DNA from: CAVSIS01 sp963814875
GTDB lineage: Bacteria > Acidobacteriota > Thermoanaerobaculia > Thermoanaerobaculales > Sulfomarinibacteraceae
Assembly: GCA_963814875.1 (NCBI GenBank)
Contig: CAWFFJ010000019.1
Coordinates: forward strand, 62,001-126,000
Direction of reading: 5' to 3'
DNA length: 64,000 nucleotides
Shown here: positions 55,241 to 63,126 of the stretch, one piece after another
Layout: the number at the start of each line of letters is the position of its first letter
How positions within the stretch are numbered: position 1 is the stretch's first letter
Translations under genes and position numbers: made by a program
The notes under the pieces: generated by a model
Told to the model about the DNA's origin: nothing
What the model saw: only the letters and a program-made list of their open reading frames with translations
Databases searched by the model: none

Positions 55241-55960
55241 CTTGACGGCCATCGCGACCACCGCGACGGCGAACACCACGCGAATAATGCCCTCGCCACG
55301 GCTGATTTGGACCCTCGTCCCGAGCCAGCCTCCGAGTGAGTTGCCGACCGCGAGCACCGCCCCGGCGAGCCATCGCACCTGCCCGGTTGCGGCGAACACG
55401 AGCAGCGACGGTACCATGTACATGCCGATTACGAAGACCTTGTGCATGTTCGTTCGCACCAGATCAAGGTGGAGAAGGCCGCGAACCAGCGCCATGAAAA
55501 TGAACCCGACTCCGGCCTGGATGAAGCCGCCGTAAAAGCCCACGCCGACCATCCCGAGGTGTGCCCACGCCGGACGGACAGGTCCCTCGCCGGTACCCGG
55601 CTTGCGCCCTTTCAGTGTGACAACGAGGACGCCGATCATCACCGCCGCCAGCAATCTCTTGAACCACAGCGGGTCGATCCGAACCGCCGCGAAAGCCCCG
55701 AGCACCGCTCCAGGCAACGTGCACAAACCCAGAGTCAGGCTGAGCCGGAAGTCCGCCAGGCCCTTGCGCCGAAACTCGCTCACCGACGTGATGTTCTGGG
55801 CGAGCAGGGCGATCCGGTTGGTGCCGTTGGCGGTCGCCGGCGACATGCCCATGAAGATCATGGCGGGCATGGTCAGCAATGATCCGCCACCGGCCATCAC
55901 GTTGACGAACCCGGCGAGGCCTCCGATCGCGACCAGCATCAGGTACTGCCAGATTTCCAC
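55226..55960 (-). CDS. TSUP-family (TauE/SafE) membrane exporter
   Basis: 244 aa, about eight membrane helices with the internal duplication of the TSUP family: GGLAGFVNVMAGGGSLLTMPAM in the first half and GFYGGFIQAGVGFIFMALV in the second. It transports sulfur-containing or other small organic anions; substrate unknown. GTG 55960 has GGAGG 4 nt upstream and is preferred to the GC-rich open frame that extends to 56053. Confidence 0.9.
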   Translation of the reverse strand: MEIWQYLMLVAIGGLAGFVNVMAGGGSLLTMPAMIFMGMSPATANGTNRIALLAQNITSVSEFRRKGLADFRLSLTLGLCTLPGAVLGAFAAVRIDPLWFKRLLAAVMIGVLVVTLKGRKPGTGEGPVRPAWAHLGMVGVGFYGGFIQAGVGFIFMALVRGLLHLDLVRTNMHKVFVIGMYMVPSLLVFAATGQVRWLAGAVLAVGNSLGGWLGTRVQISRGEGIIRVVFAVAVVAMAVKLLVG

Positions 55961-56186
55961 GCTGCCTCCGTCGCCTTCGCGCGCCGCAGTACTGTAACCC
56001 GCGCCGCTGCCCGGCTTGAAGACCGTTGGACGAACCCGGACCCACCTCAGCATGGCCCTGCTGGTTTCTCGCGTTCAGCCGGGATGCCAATCCGGCTCGA
56101 CCGGAGTAGAATTGGTCTCAGGATCGTTAGCACCGGCGACGGGCGGGCGTCGCCGCAATTCGGGGACCAGCCGTCGCGGAGGACTG

Positions 56187-57062
56187 ATGAGCCTACTGAC
56201 CAAGTTCAACCTGGCGATGGTGGCGGTCTTCTCCCTGGCGATGGTGCCCGCTGGCTGGATCTCTCATGCTCTCTTGCAGAAGAGCGCCCGGACACAGGTC
56301 ATTCAAAACGCGAGGATCATGATGGAAACCGCGATGGCGGTCCGCGGCTACACCATCTCCCAGGTCAAGCCGCTGCTGAATGCACAGCTTGCGGAGAAGT
56401 TCCTCCCCCAGACAGTCCCGGCCTACTCCGCCACCGAAGTCTTCAACGCCCTGCGCAAGAGCCACCCCGAGTACGAGTACAAGGAGGCGACGCTCAATCC
56501 GTCGAATCCCCGCGACCGCACCACGGACTGGGAGGCCGACGTCGTGAACGAGTTTCGTCGCGATCCTGCACGGACCGAGTTCATCGGAGAGCGGCAGACG
56601 CCGCAGGGACGGTCCCTGTTCCTCAGCCACCCGATCCAAATCACGGATCCCAAGTGCCTGTCGTGCCACTCGACCCCGGAGGAGGCGCCGCCGTCGCTGA
56701 TCCGGGAGTACGGCCCGAGCAACGGCTTCGGGTGGAAGCTCAACGAGATCATCGGCGCCCAGATCGTCTCGGTCCCGATGTCGGTCCCCGTCTCCATGGC
56801 GAACCAGGCGCTCGGCACGCTGCTCGCCACGCTGGCCGGGGTCTTCGTGGTCACGCTGCTGGTGCTCAATCTCCTGCTCCGGTTCGCGGTCACCGGCCCG
56901 CTGACGCGATTGGCCGCAATGGCAGACGAAGCGAGCCGGGGCAACCTGGCTGTTGCGAACTTCGAGGCCACGGGAACCGACGAGGTCGCCGTTCTCGCGG
57001 GTTCATTCAATCGTATGAAGATCAGCCTCCAGAAGGCGATGGCGATGCTCGATGAAGGATGA
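56187..57062 (+). CDS. heme c-containing DUF3365/HAMP sensor
   Basis: 291 aa. Membrane helix (~7-27), periplasmic Tll0287-like (DUF3365) sensor with a single c-type heme motif CLSCH (157-161) in ITDPKCLSCHSTPEEA, second helix (~203-231) and a HAMP domain (~232-285) that ends the protein. No kinase or methyl-accepting domain follows. GGAGG sits 5 nt before the ATG. The stop overlaps the Ser/Thr kinase start by 11 nt, which suggests that the kinase is its output partner. Probably senses redox state, NO or CO, by inference from heme-c Tll0287-type sensors. Confidence 0.82.
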   Translation: MSLLTKFNLAMVAVFSLAMVPAGWISHALLQKSARTQVIQNARIMMETAMAVRGYTISQVKPLLNAQLAEKFLPQTVPAYSATEVFNALRKSHPEYEYKEATLNPSNPRDRTTDWEADVVNEFRRDPARTEFIGERQTPQGRSLFLSHPIQITDPKCLSCHSTPEEAPPSLIREYGPSNGFGWKLNEIIGAQIVSVPMSVPVSMANQALGTLLATLAGVFVVTLLVLNLLLRFAVTGPLTRLAAMADEASRGNLAVANFEATGTDEVAVLAGSFNRMKISLQKAMAMLDEG

Positions 57063-58482
57063 TGCGCACACCCGTCCGGTCGCGGGAGAGGTCTTCGGCG
57101 GTTACGAGATTGTCGAGGAGCTGGGCCACGGCGGCATGGGCCTGGTCTTCCGCGCCCGACACCTGACGCTCGACCGAGAGGTCGCGCTCAAGGTGCTGGG
57201 CAGCGGTCTCTCCGCGGACGCAGGCTACCGCCAGCGCTTCCTCAAGGAGGCCCGGTCCGCGGCCCGGCTCAACCACCGCAACATCGTCCAGATCTACGAC
57301 TTCGGGCAGTGCGGCGAAACGGCCTACCTGGCGATGGAGTTCGTCCCAGGCCGATCCCTCGGCGACCTCTTGCGGGTGAGGAGCGCGTTTCCCGAGGCCC
57401 AAGCCATCGCACTCTGCCGCCAGGCCAGCACCGCACTCGGCTTCGCGCACACGGCCGGGGTCGTGCACCGGGACGTCAAGCCTGACAACCTGATTCTGAG
57501 AGACGACGGCGTGCTCAAGCTGGTCGACCTCGGGCTCGCCAAGAGCGTGTCCGATGATCAGGGGCTCACCCAGACCGGTGTCGTCGCCGGAACGCCCCAC
57601 TACATCTCGCCGGAGCAGATCGAGGGCCGCAAGGACATCGACGGGAGAGCCGACGTCTACTCCCTCGGCGCGACCCTCTTCCACCTCGTCACCGGGCACA
57701 CGCCCTTCGAGGGATCCTCGCCGATGGTGGTCATCGCCAAGCACCTCCATGACGACCCCAGGGACCCGAGGAGCTTCCAACCGGCCCTGAGCGAGGCCCT
57801 CTGTGCGGTGATCCTGCGCATGATGGCGCGCAGCCGCGACGACCGCTACCCGGACATGGCCTCGGTCGACCTCGAGCTCGCCCGCCTTCAGAACGGGGAG
57901 GCTCCCGAGCAGGCGACCCTCGCGGGGCTCGAGACGACCGTCGTGGCGGCTGGCGTCGACCCGGCCGGGTCCACCCTTGCCGTCGACCCGCGATTCAACC
58001 CGGAAGAGCTGGCACGGGTCGAGGCCCACCTCGCCGAAGCGATCGGACCTCTCGCGAGGGTGTTGGTGAAGAGAACCTCTGCGATGACGTCCGATCTCGG
58101 CGAGCTGTGCGAGGCCGTGGCCCGACACATCCCTTCGCCACCAGTGCGCGAGAGGTTCCTGTCCACGGTCCTCAATCGAGCAGCGACCGGAAAGCCGCCG
58201 ACCGCCACGAGAGACGGGAGCGCCGCCTCGAGGAGCGGCCCGTCGCAGGCCGAACCGCCGTCGACCGGTGAGGTCTCATCAGGTTCCATCGAGTGGGACC
58301 CGCAGTCTCTGGAGGCCCTGGAGAAACGGTTGGCAGCGTCGATTGGCCCGGTCGCCAGGGTCCTGGTGGCCAAGACGGTACGACGGGCCTCGTCGTGGAG
58401 GGCCCTGGTCGGAACCCTCGCCGAAAACCTGTCCGACCCCGCCGACAGGGCGGCTTTTCAACGGGAGTTCGAGCAGCCGTGA
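57052..58482 (+). CDS. Ser/Thr protein kinase with duplicated C-terminal domain
   Basis: 476 aa. Hanks-type kinase (~17-290): glycine loop GHGGMG, Lys47, catalytic H139-R140-D141 in VVHRDVKPDN, DLG at 159-161, and APE-equivalent ISPEQ. No membrane helix is seen. The C-terminal part carries two ~60-residue related modules (~330-390 and ~415-475), each with IGP(L/V)ARVLV(K/A)(R/K)T and helical flanks. They look like a duplicated regulatory/docking domain found in other bacterial kinases and cyclases. ATG 57052 overlaps the heme sensor gene. Confidence 0.88.
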   Translation: MKDDAHTRPVAGEVFGGYEIVEELGHGGMGLVFRARHLTLDREVALKVLGSGLSADAGYRQRFLKEARSAARLNHRNIVQIYDFGQCGETAYLAMEFVPGRSLGDLLRVRSAFPEAQAIALCRQASTALGFAHTAGVVHRDVKPDNLILRDDGVLKLVDLGLAKSVSDDQGLTQTGVVAGTPHYISPEQIEGRKDIDGRADVYSLGATLFHLVTGHTPFEGSSPMVVIAKHLHDDPRDPRSFQPALSEALCAVILRMMARSRDDRYPDMASVDLELARLQNGEAPEQATLAGLETTVVAAGVDPAGSTLAVDPRFNPEELARVEAHLAEAIGPLARVLVKRTSAMTSDLGELCEAVARHIPSPPVRERFLSTVLNRAATGKPPTATRDGSAASRSGPSQAEPPSTGEVSSGSIEWDPQSLEALEKRLAASIGPVARVLVAKTVRRASSWRALVGTLAENLSDPADRAAFQREFEQP

Positions 58483-58510
58483 CCCCTCGAGGGTCCCTGC
58501 CCCGCGGCGC

Positions 58511-59476
58511 CTAACGGATCCCGACGGCCCGACGCACCCGGTCCATCAGCGGTGCGACGGTTTCCCGAGCTCGCTCGGCGCCCCGTGTGAGGACCCGGTC
58601 GACCTCACTCGGATCCGCGGAAAGCTCGGTGAAGCGTTGACGGGCGTCGCCGAAGGTGGCCAGGAAGTACTCGAAGAGCTTCTTCTTCATCTCGCCATAG
58701 CCTGTGCCGCCCTCACGGAAGGCACGCTCAACCCACGCGCGCTCGGGCTCGGGAGCGAACAGCTTGAGGAGCTGGTAGAGGGCGTTGTCCTGGGTCGGTT
58801 TGGGCTCCTCGACCGGTGTTGAGTCGGTGACGATCGACATGATCCGCTTCCGGGTCGCCTTCTCGGGGCCGAAGAGGTCGATGGTGTTGCCGTAGGACTT
58901 CGACATCTTGCGCCCGTCGACACCCGGCACCACCGCAACCTCGTCAAGGATCAGCGGGTCCGGGAGGGTGAAGATCTCCTGTCCGTAGGTCGTGTGAAAG
59001 TTGGTCGCGATATCGCGGGTGACCTCGAGGTGCTGCTTCTGGTCCTTGCCGACCGGGACCAGGTCGGCATCGACGATCAGGATGTCCGCCGCCATCAGCA
59101 CGGGATACGCGAACAGGCCGTGGCTCGGCACCACTCCCTGGGCGACCTTGTCCTTGAACGAGTGGCAGCGCTGAAGCAGACCCATCGAAGTTGCCGTGGA
59201 CAGGTACCAGGCGAGCTCGGAGACCTCGGGCACGTCGGACTGCCGGTAGACCACAGAGCGTTTCGGGTCGAGGCCAAACGCAAGGAACCCGGTGGCGAGG
59301 TCCCGCACCAGGCTCCGCATCCGGTCCGCGTCATGGACAGTGGTCAGGGCGTGCAGGTCGGCGAGAAAGTAGAAGCACTGGTGTTCGGCCTGCAGGGCGA
59401 CAAACTGCCGGATCGCGCCGAAGTAGTTGCCAATGTGGAGAATCCCCGAAGGCTGAACGCCGGACAGGACGCGCAT
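58511..59476 (-). CDS. trpS: tryptophanyl-tRNA synthetase
   Basis: 321 aa, class I aminoacyl-tRNA synthetase: HIGN at 14-17, KMSKS at 190-194. GVQPSGILHIGNYFGA and the catalytic-domain segment PVLMAADILIVDADLVPVG are diagnostic. GAGGAGGG lies ~4 nt before the ATG, and TAAGAT at 59498-59503 is a likely -10 with a short leader. Convergent to the kinase gene. Confidence 0.96.
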   Translation of the reverse strand: MRVLSGVQPSGILHIGNYFGAIRQFVALQAEHQCFYFLADLHALTTVHDADRMRSLVRDLATGFLAFGLDPKRSVVYRQSDVPEVSELAWYLSTATSMGLLQRCHSFKDKVAQGVVPSHGLFAYPVLMAADILIVDADLVPVGKDQKQHLEVTRDIATNFHTTYGQEIFTLPDPLILDEVAVVPGVDGRKMSKSYGNTIDLFGPEKATRKRIMSIVTDSTPVEEPKPTQDNALYQLLKLFAPEPERAWVERAFREGGTGYGEMKKKLFEYFLATFGDARQRFTELSADPSEVDRVLTRGAERARETVAPLMDRVRRAVGIR

Positions 59477-59530
59477 CGCACCCTCCTCGAAGGCGGGATC
59501 TTACACCATGCGGAAAGGCGGACGGAGGAA

Positions 59531-59772
59531 ACCACAGAGGCACGGAGGCACAGAGAAACACAGAGCCGACGCCCACCCAGAAGACAAGGAGACCTGCTCC
59601 GGTTTGACGACGAATGGTGAGACGATGACTCGGAAGTGATTGACGTCACCATGAGATACGGAGAGAACCCGATGACGTGGTGAACGCCCCCACGTCTGGC
59701 GACTCACCTTCTCACGTCTTGCGGCGCGGGCTGAGGGCAGCGCCTGCACTGTCTCTCTGGGTCTCTGTGGTG
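59531..59772. repeat. ACCACAGAG inverted-repeat element, copy 3 (longest)
   Basis: Left arm ACCACAGAGGCACGGAGGCACAG... (from 59531) and right arm GTCTCTCTGGGTCTCTGTGGTG ending 59772, inverted to each other with about 190 nt between. The interior shows no gene and differs from the other copies. The gap 59773-59849 carries nothing further. Confidence 0.65.
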
Positions 59773-59849
59773 AAGACCACCCGCCGTACATGGATCGGGC
59801 CGACACCTTTGGTGCCGGCCCGCGGGACCTGCTCGAATGACTGGGCAGC

Positions 59850-60086
59850 TCAGTCTTCGCCGTCGTCCCCGATCGCCTCCACCGGGCAGGACTCCAAGGC
59901 CTCCTGGCACTGGGCCTCTTCCTCGTCCGTCTCCGGTTGCTTGTAGACGTACGAGAAGCCCTCGTCCTCGTTGGCCATGAAGTTGTTGGGGGCAGTCGTC
60001 CGGCACACGTCGCAGTCAATACAGCTCGTGTCGACGTAGAACTTGCCGGAGACGTTGGTTTCAACCTTGTCGGTGGGGTCCGCCAT
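59850..60086 (-). CDS. small [4Fe-4S]-type ferredoxin
   Basis: 78 aa. One cluster: CIDCDVC in the first half and the fourth Cys in ESCPVEAIGDD, plus a free Cys in EAQCQEAL. Acidic protein, single-cluster Fd type. Electron carrier for an unidentified partner. ATG 60086 is preceded by GGAGATCGATCCG; the longer frame to 60143 lies in the promoter region. It has its own good promoter (TTGACA-N16-TAGCAT). Confidence 0.88.
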   Translation of the reverse strand: MADPTDKVETNVSGKFYVDTSCIDCDVCRTTAPNNFMANEDEGFSYVYKQPETDEEEAQCQEALESCPVEAIGDDGED

Positions 60087-60133
60087 CGGATCGATCTCCT
60101 TTCGCCCGGTCGCCCGGGGTCGCGTCGGGGGTG

Positions 60134-60161
60134 ATGCTAACACACGCTAGAAGCCTGTCAA
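60134..60161 (-). promoter_or_regulatory. promoter TTGACA-N16-TAGCAT of the ferredoxin gene
   Basis: On the minus strand: perfect -35 TTGACA (60156-60161), 16-nt spacer, -10 TAGCAT (60134-60139). Transcription would start near 60127, giving a ~40-nt leader to ATG 60086 with a ribosome-binding site. Confidence 0.65.
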
Positions 60162-60179
60162 TTCTCACGAGCCGAGCCA

Positions 60180-61289
60180 TTATCGAGCAGGAATCTCAAG
60201 TGGTCGCGGGATCGAATCGAGCCGGATTGTCTGCTGCTGGACGCCTGTTGCGGCTGCGCTGGTGGTGCGAGAGGACCACACACACTCCACGTCATAGGGC
60301 TTCGAGAACGATGGCAGGACAGTCGTCGGGTCGTTCGAGCGGTTGTCCACCAGGGAACCGTAGGCGACCATCGCCGGGACGACCTTGGTCCCGGTCGTGG
60401 TGTAGCTGGCGATGGACACCTTGAGCGTGATATCGCTCACTCCGGTGAGCCCGAATCGGGTGGACAGCACCTGATTGTACTGCTCGTGCTGGAGCGGTGC
60501 CACGTAAAAGGAGAAGGACAGCGGCTTGCCATCCGCATCCTCGAGCTGGACCCCGTCCGGACCGTACGGATCGATCTGGATCAGCAGAGAGGTCTGGGGA
60601 TCGGAGGTGTTGAAGACACCGATATTGAAACGGAAGTTGTTATCCTCGGCGGCACCGGTAATGAGCTGGTACGAAAGGTCGGTGAACCCGGCATCGGCGA
60701 CGTTGTACCAGGGCACCCCCGGGATGGTCTGACCGTAGGTGGCCGCCTTCTGGATGAACTGGCCTGTGTTGTCCGGGTCCGGCACCCACACCGTGGTGTC
60801 GTTGTACGTCCGCGACTGGACCACCACATTGCGATACTGGCGGTCACCACCCGCGTCGAGCGTACCCGCCTGGTACGCGAAGACCACCAACCCGCCGAGG
60901 TTGGCGCGCGAGCCGAACTCGTCGGACCAGTACTGGCCGACGATGTCGCGCAAGGTCACCGAACCGCCGGGCGGAATGTCGGCGAGGCTCGCATCGACGT
61001 GTCCCCAACCCTCGGAGTCCCGTCCGCCGAGACCAGAGGTCCGGTCGTCGAGAATCGTCGAGTTGTCGCCGGCGCCCGACGGCATGAAGTAGATCGCGAC
61101 ATCGACGGCATCCGTCGTCTCGACGTTGGCGATCGTCAGGTCAGTGCGCCACACGCTGCCCTCGACGCCGCTGTTATGCGCCGCCACCGGGACATAGACA
61201 AGATCCGAAGCCATGAAGGACGCCCATGCCGGCGCACCGGCGAGGAGCAGTACGGCCAACAGGCCGAGCCGCCCGCAGAATCGAGCCAT
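60180..61289 (-). CDS. secreted protein with AAHNSG/WRTDL-type domain, unknown function
   Basis: 369 aa. Signal peptide (FCGRLGLLAVLLLAGAPAWA), then a large beta-rich region. It begins YVPVAAHNSGVEGSVWRTDLTIANVE, clearly related to the C-terminal domain of the nine-heme protein at 28780-29472 (YLVPAAAHNTGVGGTLWQTDLVAV). It shows the same closing features (GGxMxAY/PAMVAYGSLVDNRSNDPTTVLP). GGAGG lies 5 nt before ATG 61289. Probably an extracellular or outer-membrane-associated structural protein; nothing suggests an enzyme. Confidence 0.8.
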   Translation of the reverse strand: MARFCGRLGLLAVLLLAGAPAWASFMASDLVYVPVAAHNSGVEGSVWRTDLTIANVETTDAVDVAIYFMPSGAGDNSTILDDRTSGLGGRDSEGWGHVDASLADIPPGGSVTLRDIVGQYWSDEFGSRANLGGLVVFAYQAGTLDAGGDRQYRNVVVQSRTYNDTTVWVPDPDNTGQFIQKAATYGQTIPGVPWYNVADAGFTDLSYQLITGAAEDNNFRFNIGVFNTSDPQTSLLIQIDPYGPDGVQLEDADGKPLSFSFYVAPLQHEQYNQVLSTRFGLTGVSDITLKVSIASYTTTGTKVVPAMVAYGSLVDNRSNDPTTVLPSFSKPYDVECVWSSRTTSAAATGVQQQTIRLDSIPRPLEIPAR

Positions 61290-61357
61290 GAGAACCTCCG
61301 CGATCCGCGGCAGGGTCACCGCGATAGACGCTGTCAACGGGAGGGACGCGCGGCCCC

Positions 61358-62776
61358 TCACCCGGTCATGTTGCCATCGCCGGCCGGGCCCGGCAAGACG
61401 ATACGTGCTTCGAAGCCACCGGTCGCCAGATTCTCCAGCTCGAGCTCACCCCCGTGGGCGGTCACGATCCGGTCCGCGATCGCCAGCCCTAGCCCGGTCC
61501 CGCCGCGGCGGTTGGTGACGAAGGCTCTCCGCACCTGCCCGAGCTGGTCCTCCGGGATGCCGTTGCCGCGATCGCGAACCAAGAGCACGACCTGGTCGTT
61601 CTCACACGCTGCGGCCAGCTCGACGACGCGGCGCTCGGCGGGCTCCAACAGCGCGACCGCCTGGATCGAGTTCAGGGCGAGGTTGAGCAGCACCTGGCGG
61701 AGCTGGGCCGCGTCACCTTGGATCGCGATATCGGGAACATCCGGGGCGAGGCGAAGATGGGTAGCCATCGCCCGCGCTTCGCCGCGCAGAAACTCCGCAA
61801 CCTCACGCAGAAACGGAACCAGTCGCACGGGCTCGAGATTGGGCTCGGTTGGCCGGGCATAGGTGAGGAAGTCGCTCACCAGTCGGGCCAGGCGGCTGAC
61901 CTCCTGGCGCGTCGACGCCAGCGAGCCTGAGCTTTCGGACGGTCCGGCAGCCAAATCCTCTTCCAGCAGCTCGAGATTGAGGTTGATCGAGTTCAGGGGG
62001 TTCCGGATCTCATGGGCCAGGTTGGCCGCGAGGCTTCCGAGGGCTGCGAGCTCTTCGGCTTCGTGGCGCGCACCCTCGAGGCGGCGGTTGCGCTGGATCA
62101 GCAGCCAGACACATGCGAAGGCCACCAGCAGGGTCGACAAGGTCAGCACCGCAACGGTCACCGTCTGTCGGAGCAGCTCCGAGCGCAGCTGCTGCACGCG
62201 CGCGGCGAGCTTGACCTTGCTGACGTTGAGAACAACCTCGCCCACCTCGCCCGCCGGAACGGCGATCTGATAGCTGTGCTCGGTCTGGCGCACGTCCGCA
62301 TCGGAGAGATCCCCGCGGAGCTCGAGCTCCGGGACCGTGCCGGGCGGAATGTCCTCCGTGCTCTGCAGGAACGACGTGAAGACCACGTTGCCGTTGGCAT
62401 CGGTCACTTCAACCGACTCGAGCACCTTCTTCTGTGCGAGGCCACCCAGCGTCCGGACCAGGGCCTCCTGGCGCTTGGACATGACCTGGAGTAGATCGGT
62501 GCCGCCGCCACTCTTGAGCTGCTCCGCGAACCGCTCCGCGTCCTCGCGCCCGGTGAGCAGAACGTCCTCGAGGTAGCGCCTCGACAGCGACGAGGCGATC
62601 AGGTGGCCAAACAGGAAGATGATGCCGAGCACGAGCACGGCGAACGCCGACGCCGCCAGGGCGAGCTGGCGGGACAACGGGCTCGGGCCGGACTTCCTTC
62701 GCCGCGTGACGCCCTCGCGCCGCATCGGTGCGTCGGTGCGCTGATCGAGTCGCAACGCGGCCGGGGCCTCAGACAT
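61358..62776 (-). CDS. orphan sensor histidine kinase
   Basis: About 472 aa from ATG 62776. A cytoplasmic N-tail and first membrane helix (AASAFAVLVLGIIFLFGHLIA), ~150-residue periplasmic domain with a PAS/Cache-like pattern (ESVEVTDANGNVVFTSF), second helix (TVAVLTLSTLLVAFACVWLLIQ), then HisKA with phosphorylatable His255 in LAHEIRNPLNS. HATPase follows with N-box LNLALNSIQAV and G-boxes DRGNGIP, GGTGLGLAIADRIV. No response regulator is adjacent. GTG 62827 is an alternative start; neither has a strong ribosome-binding site. Confidence 0.85.
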   Translation of the reverse strand: MSEAPAALRLDQRTDAPMRREGVTRRRKSGPSPLSRQLALAASAFAVLVLGIIFLFGHLIASSLSRRYLEDVLLTGREDAERFAEQLKSGGGTDLLQVMSKRQEALVRTLGGLAQKKVLESVEVTDANGNVVFTSFLQSTEDIPPGTVPELELRGDLSDADVRQTEHSYQIAVPAGEVGEVVLNVSKVKLAARVQQLRSELLRQTVTVAVLTLSTLLVAFACVWLLIQRNRRLEGARHEAEELAALGSLAANLAHEIRNPLNSINLNLELLEEDLAAGPSESSGSLASTRQEVSRLARLVSDFLTYARPTEPNLEPVRLVPFLREVAEFLRGEARAMATHLRLAPDVPDIAIQGDAAQLRQVLLNLALNSIQAVALLEPAERRVVELAAACENDQVVLLVRDRGNGIPEDQLGQVRRAFVTNRRGGTGLGLAIADRIVTAHGGELELENLATGGFEARIVLPGPAGDGNMTG

Positions 62777-63126
62777 CGGCTCGCCGATCACTGCGCTCGC
62801 GCTGCTCCCCACCTCTCCACCAGCCACGCAAGTGCGAACCCGCAGGACCCGTCCCGTCGATGTGGCGACAGCGCGAGAATGCCAAAACGGCAGCCATAGA
62901 CTGCCCGAAGAGGCTCGAGGCGGTCACAGCCTCAGTCCAAGCGGGCTCGCCTTCACGTCTCACCATCTCTCTACCGTGGGCACCGTCCTGCCAGCGATCG
63001 CGGGCCCACTCGCAACTCGGCGCCCACAGCGTGTGCTCGCTGACGACCCGGCCCCGCGTTGTTGGGCTTCCCTGTGGTAACAGGCATCTCGGCTCCCTCG
63101 CGACCTCACGCGGTGTGACATGCAGG
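62777..63126. other. intergenic region, nothing recognised
   Basis: About 350 nt between the metK stop and the histidine kinase start, both on the minus strand (or ~300 nt if the GTG 62827 start is used). No repeat, RNA gene or clear promoter could be picked out. Confidence 0.5.
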
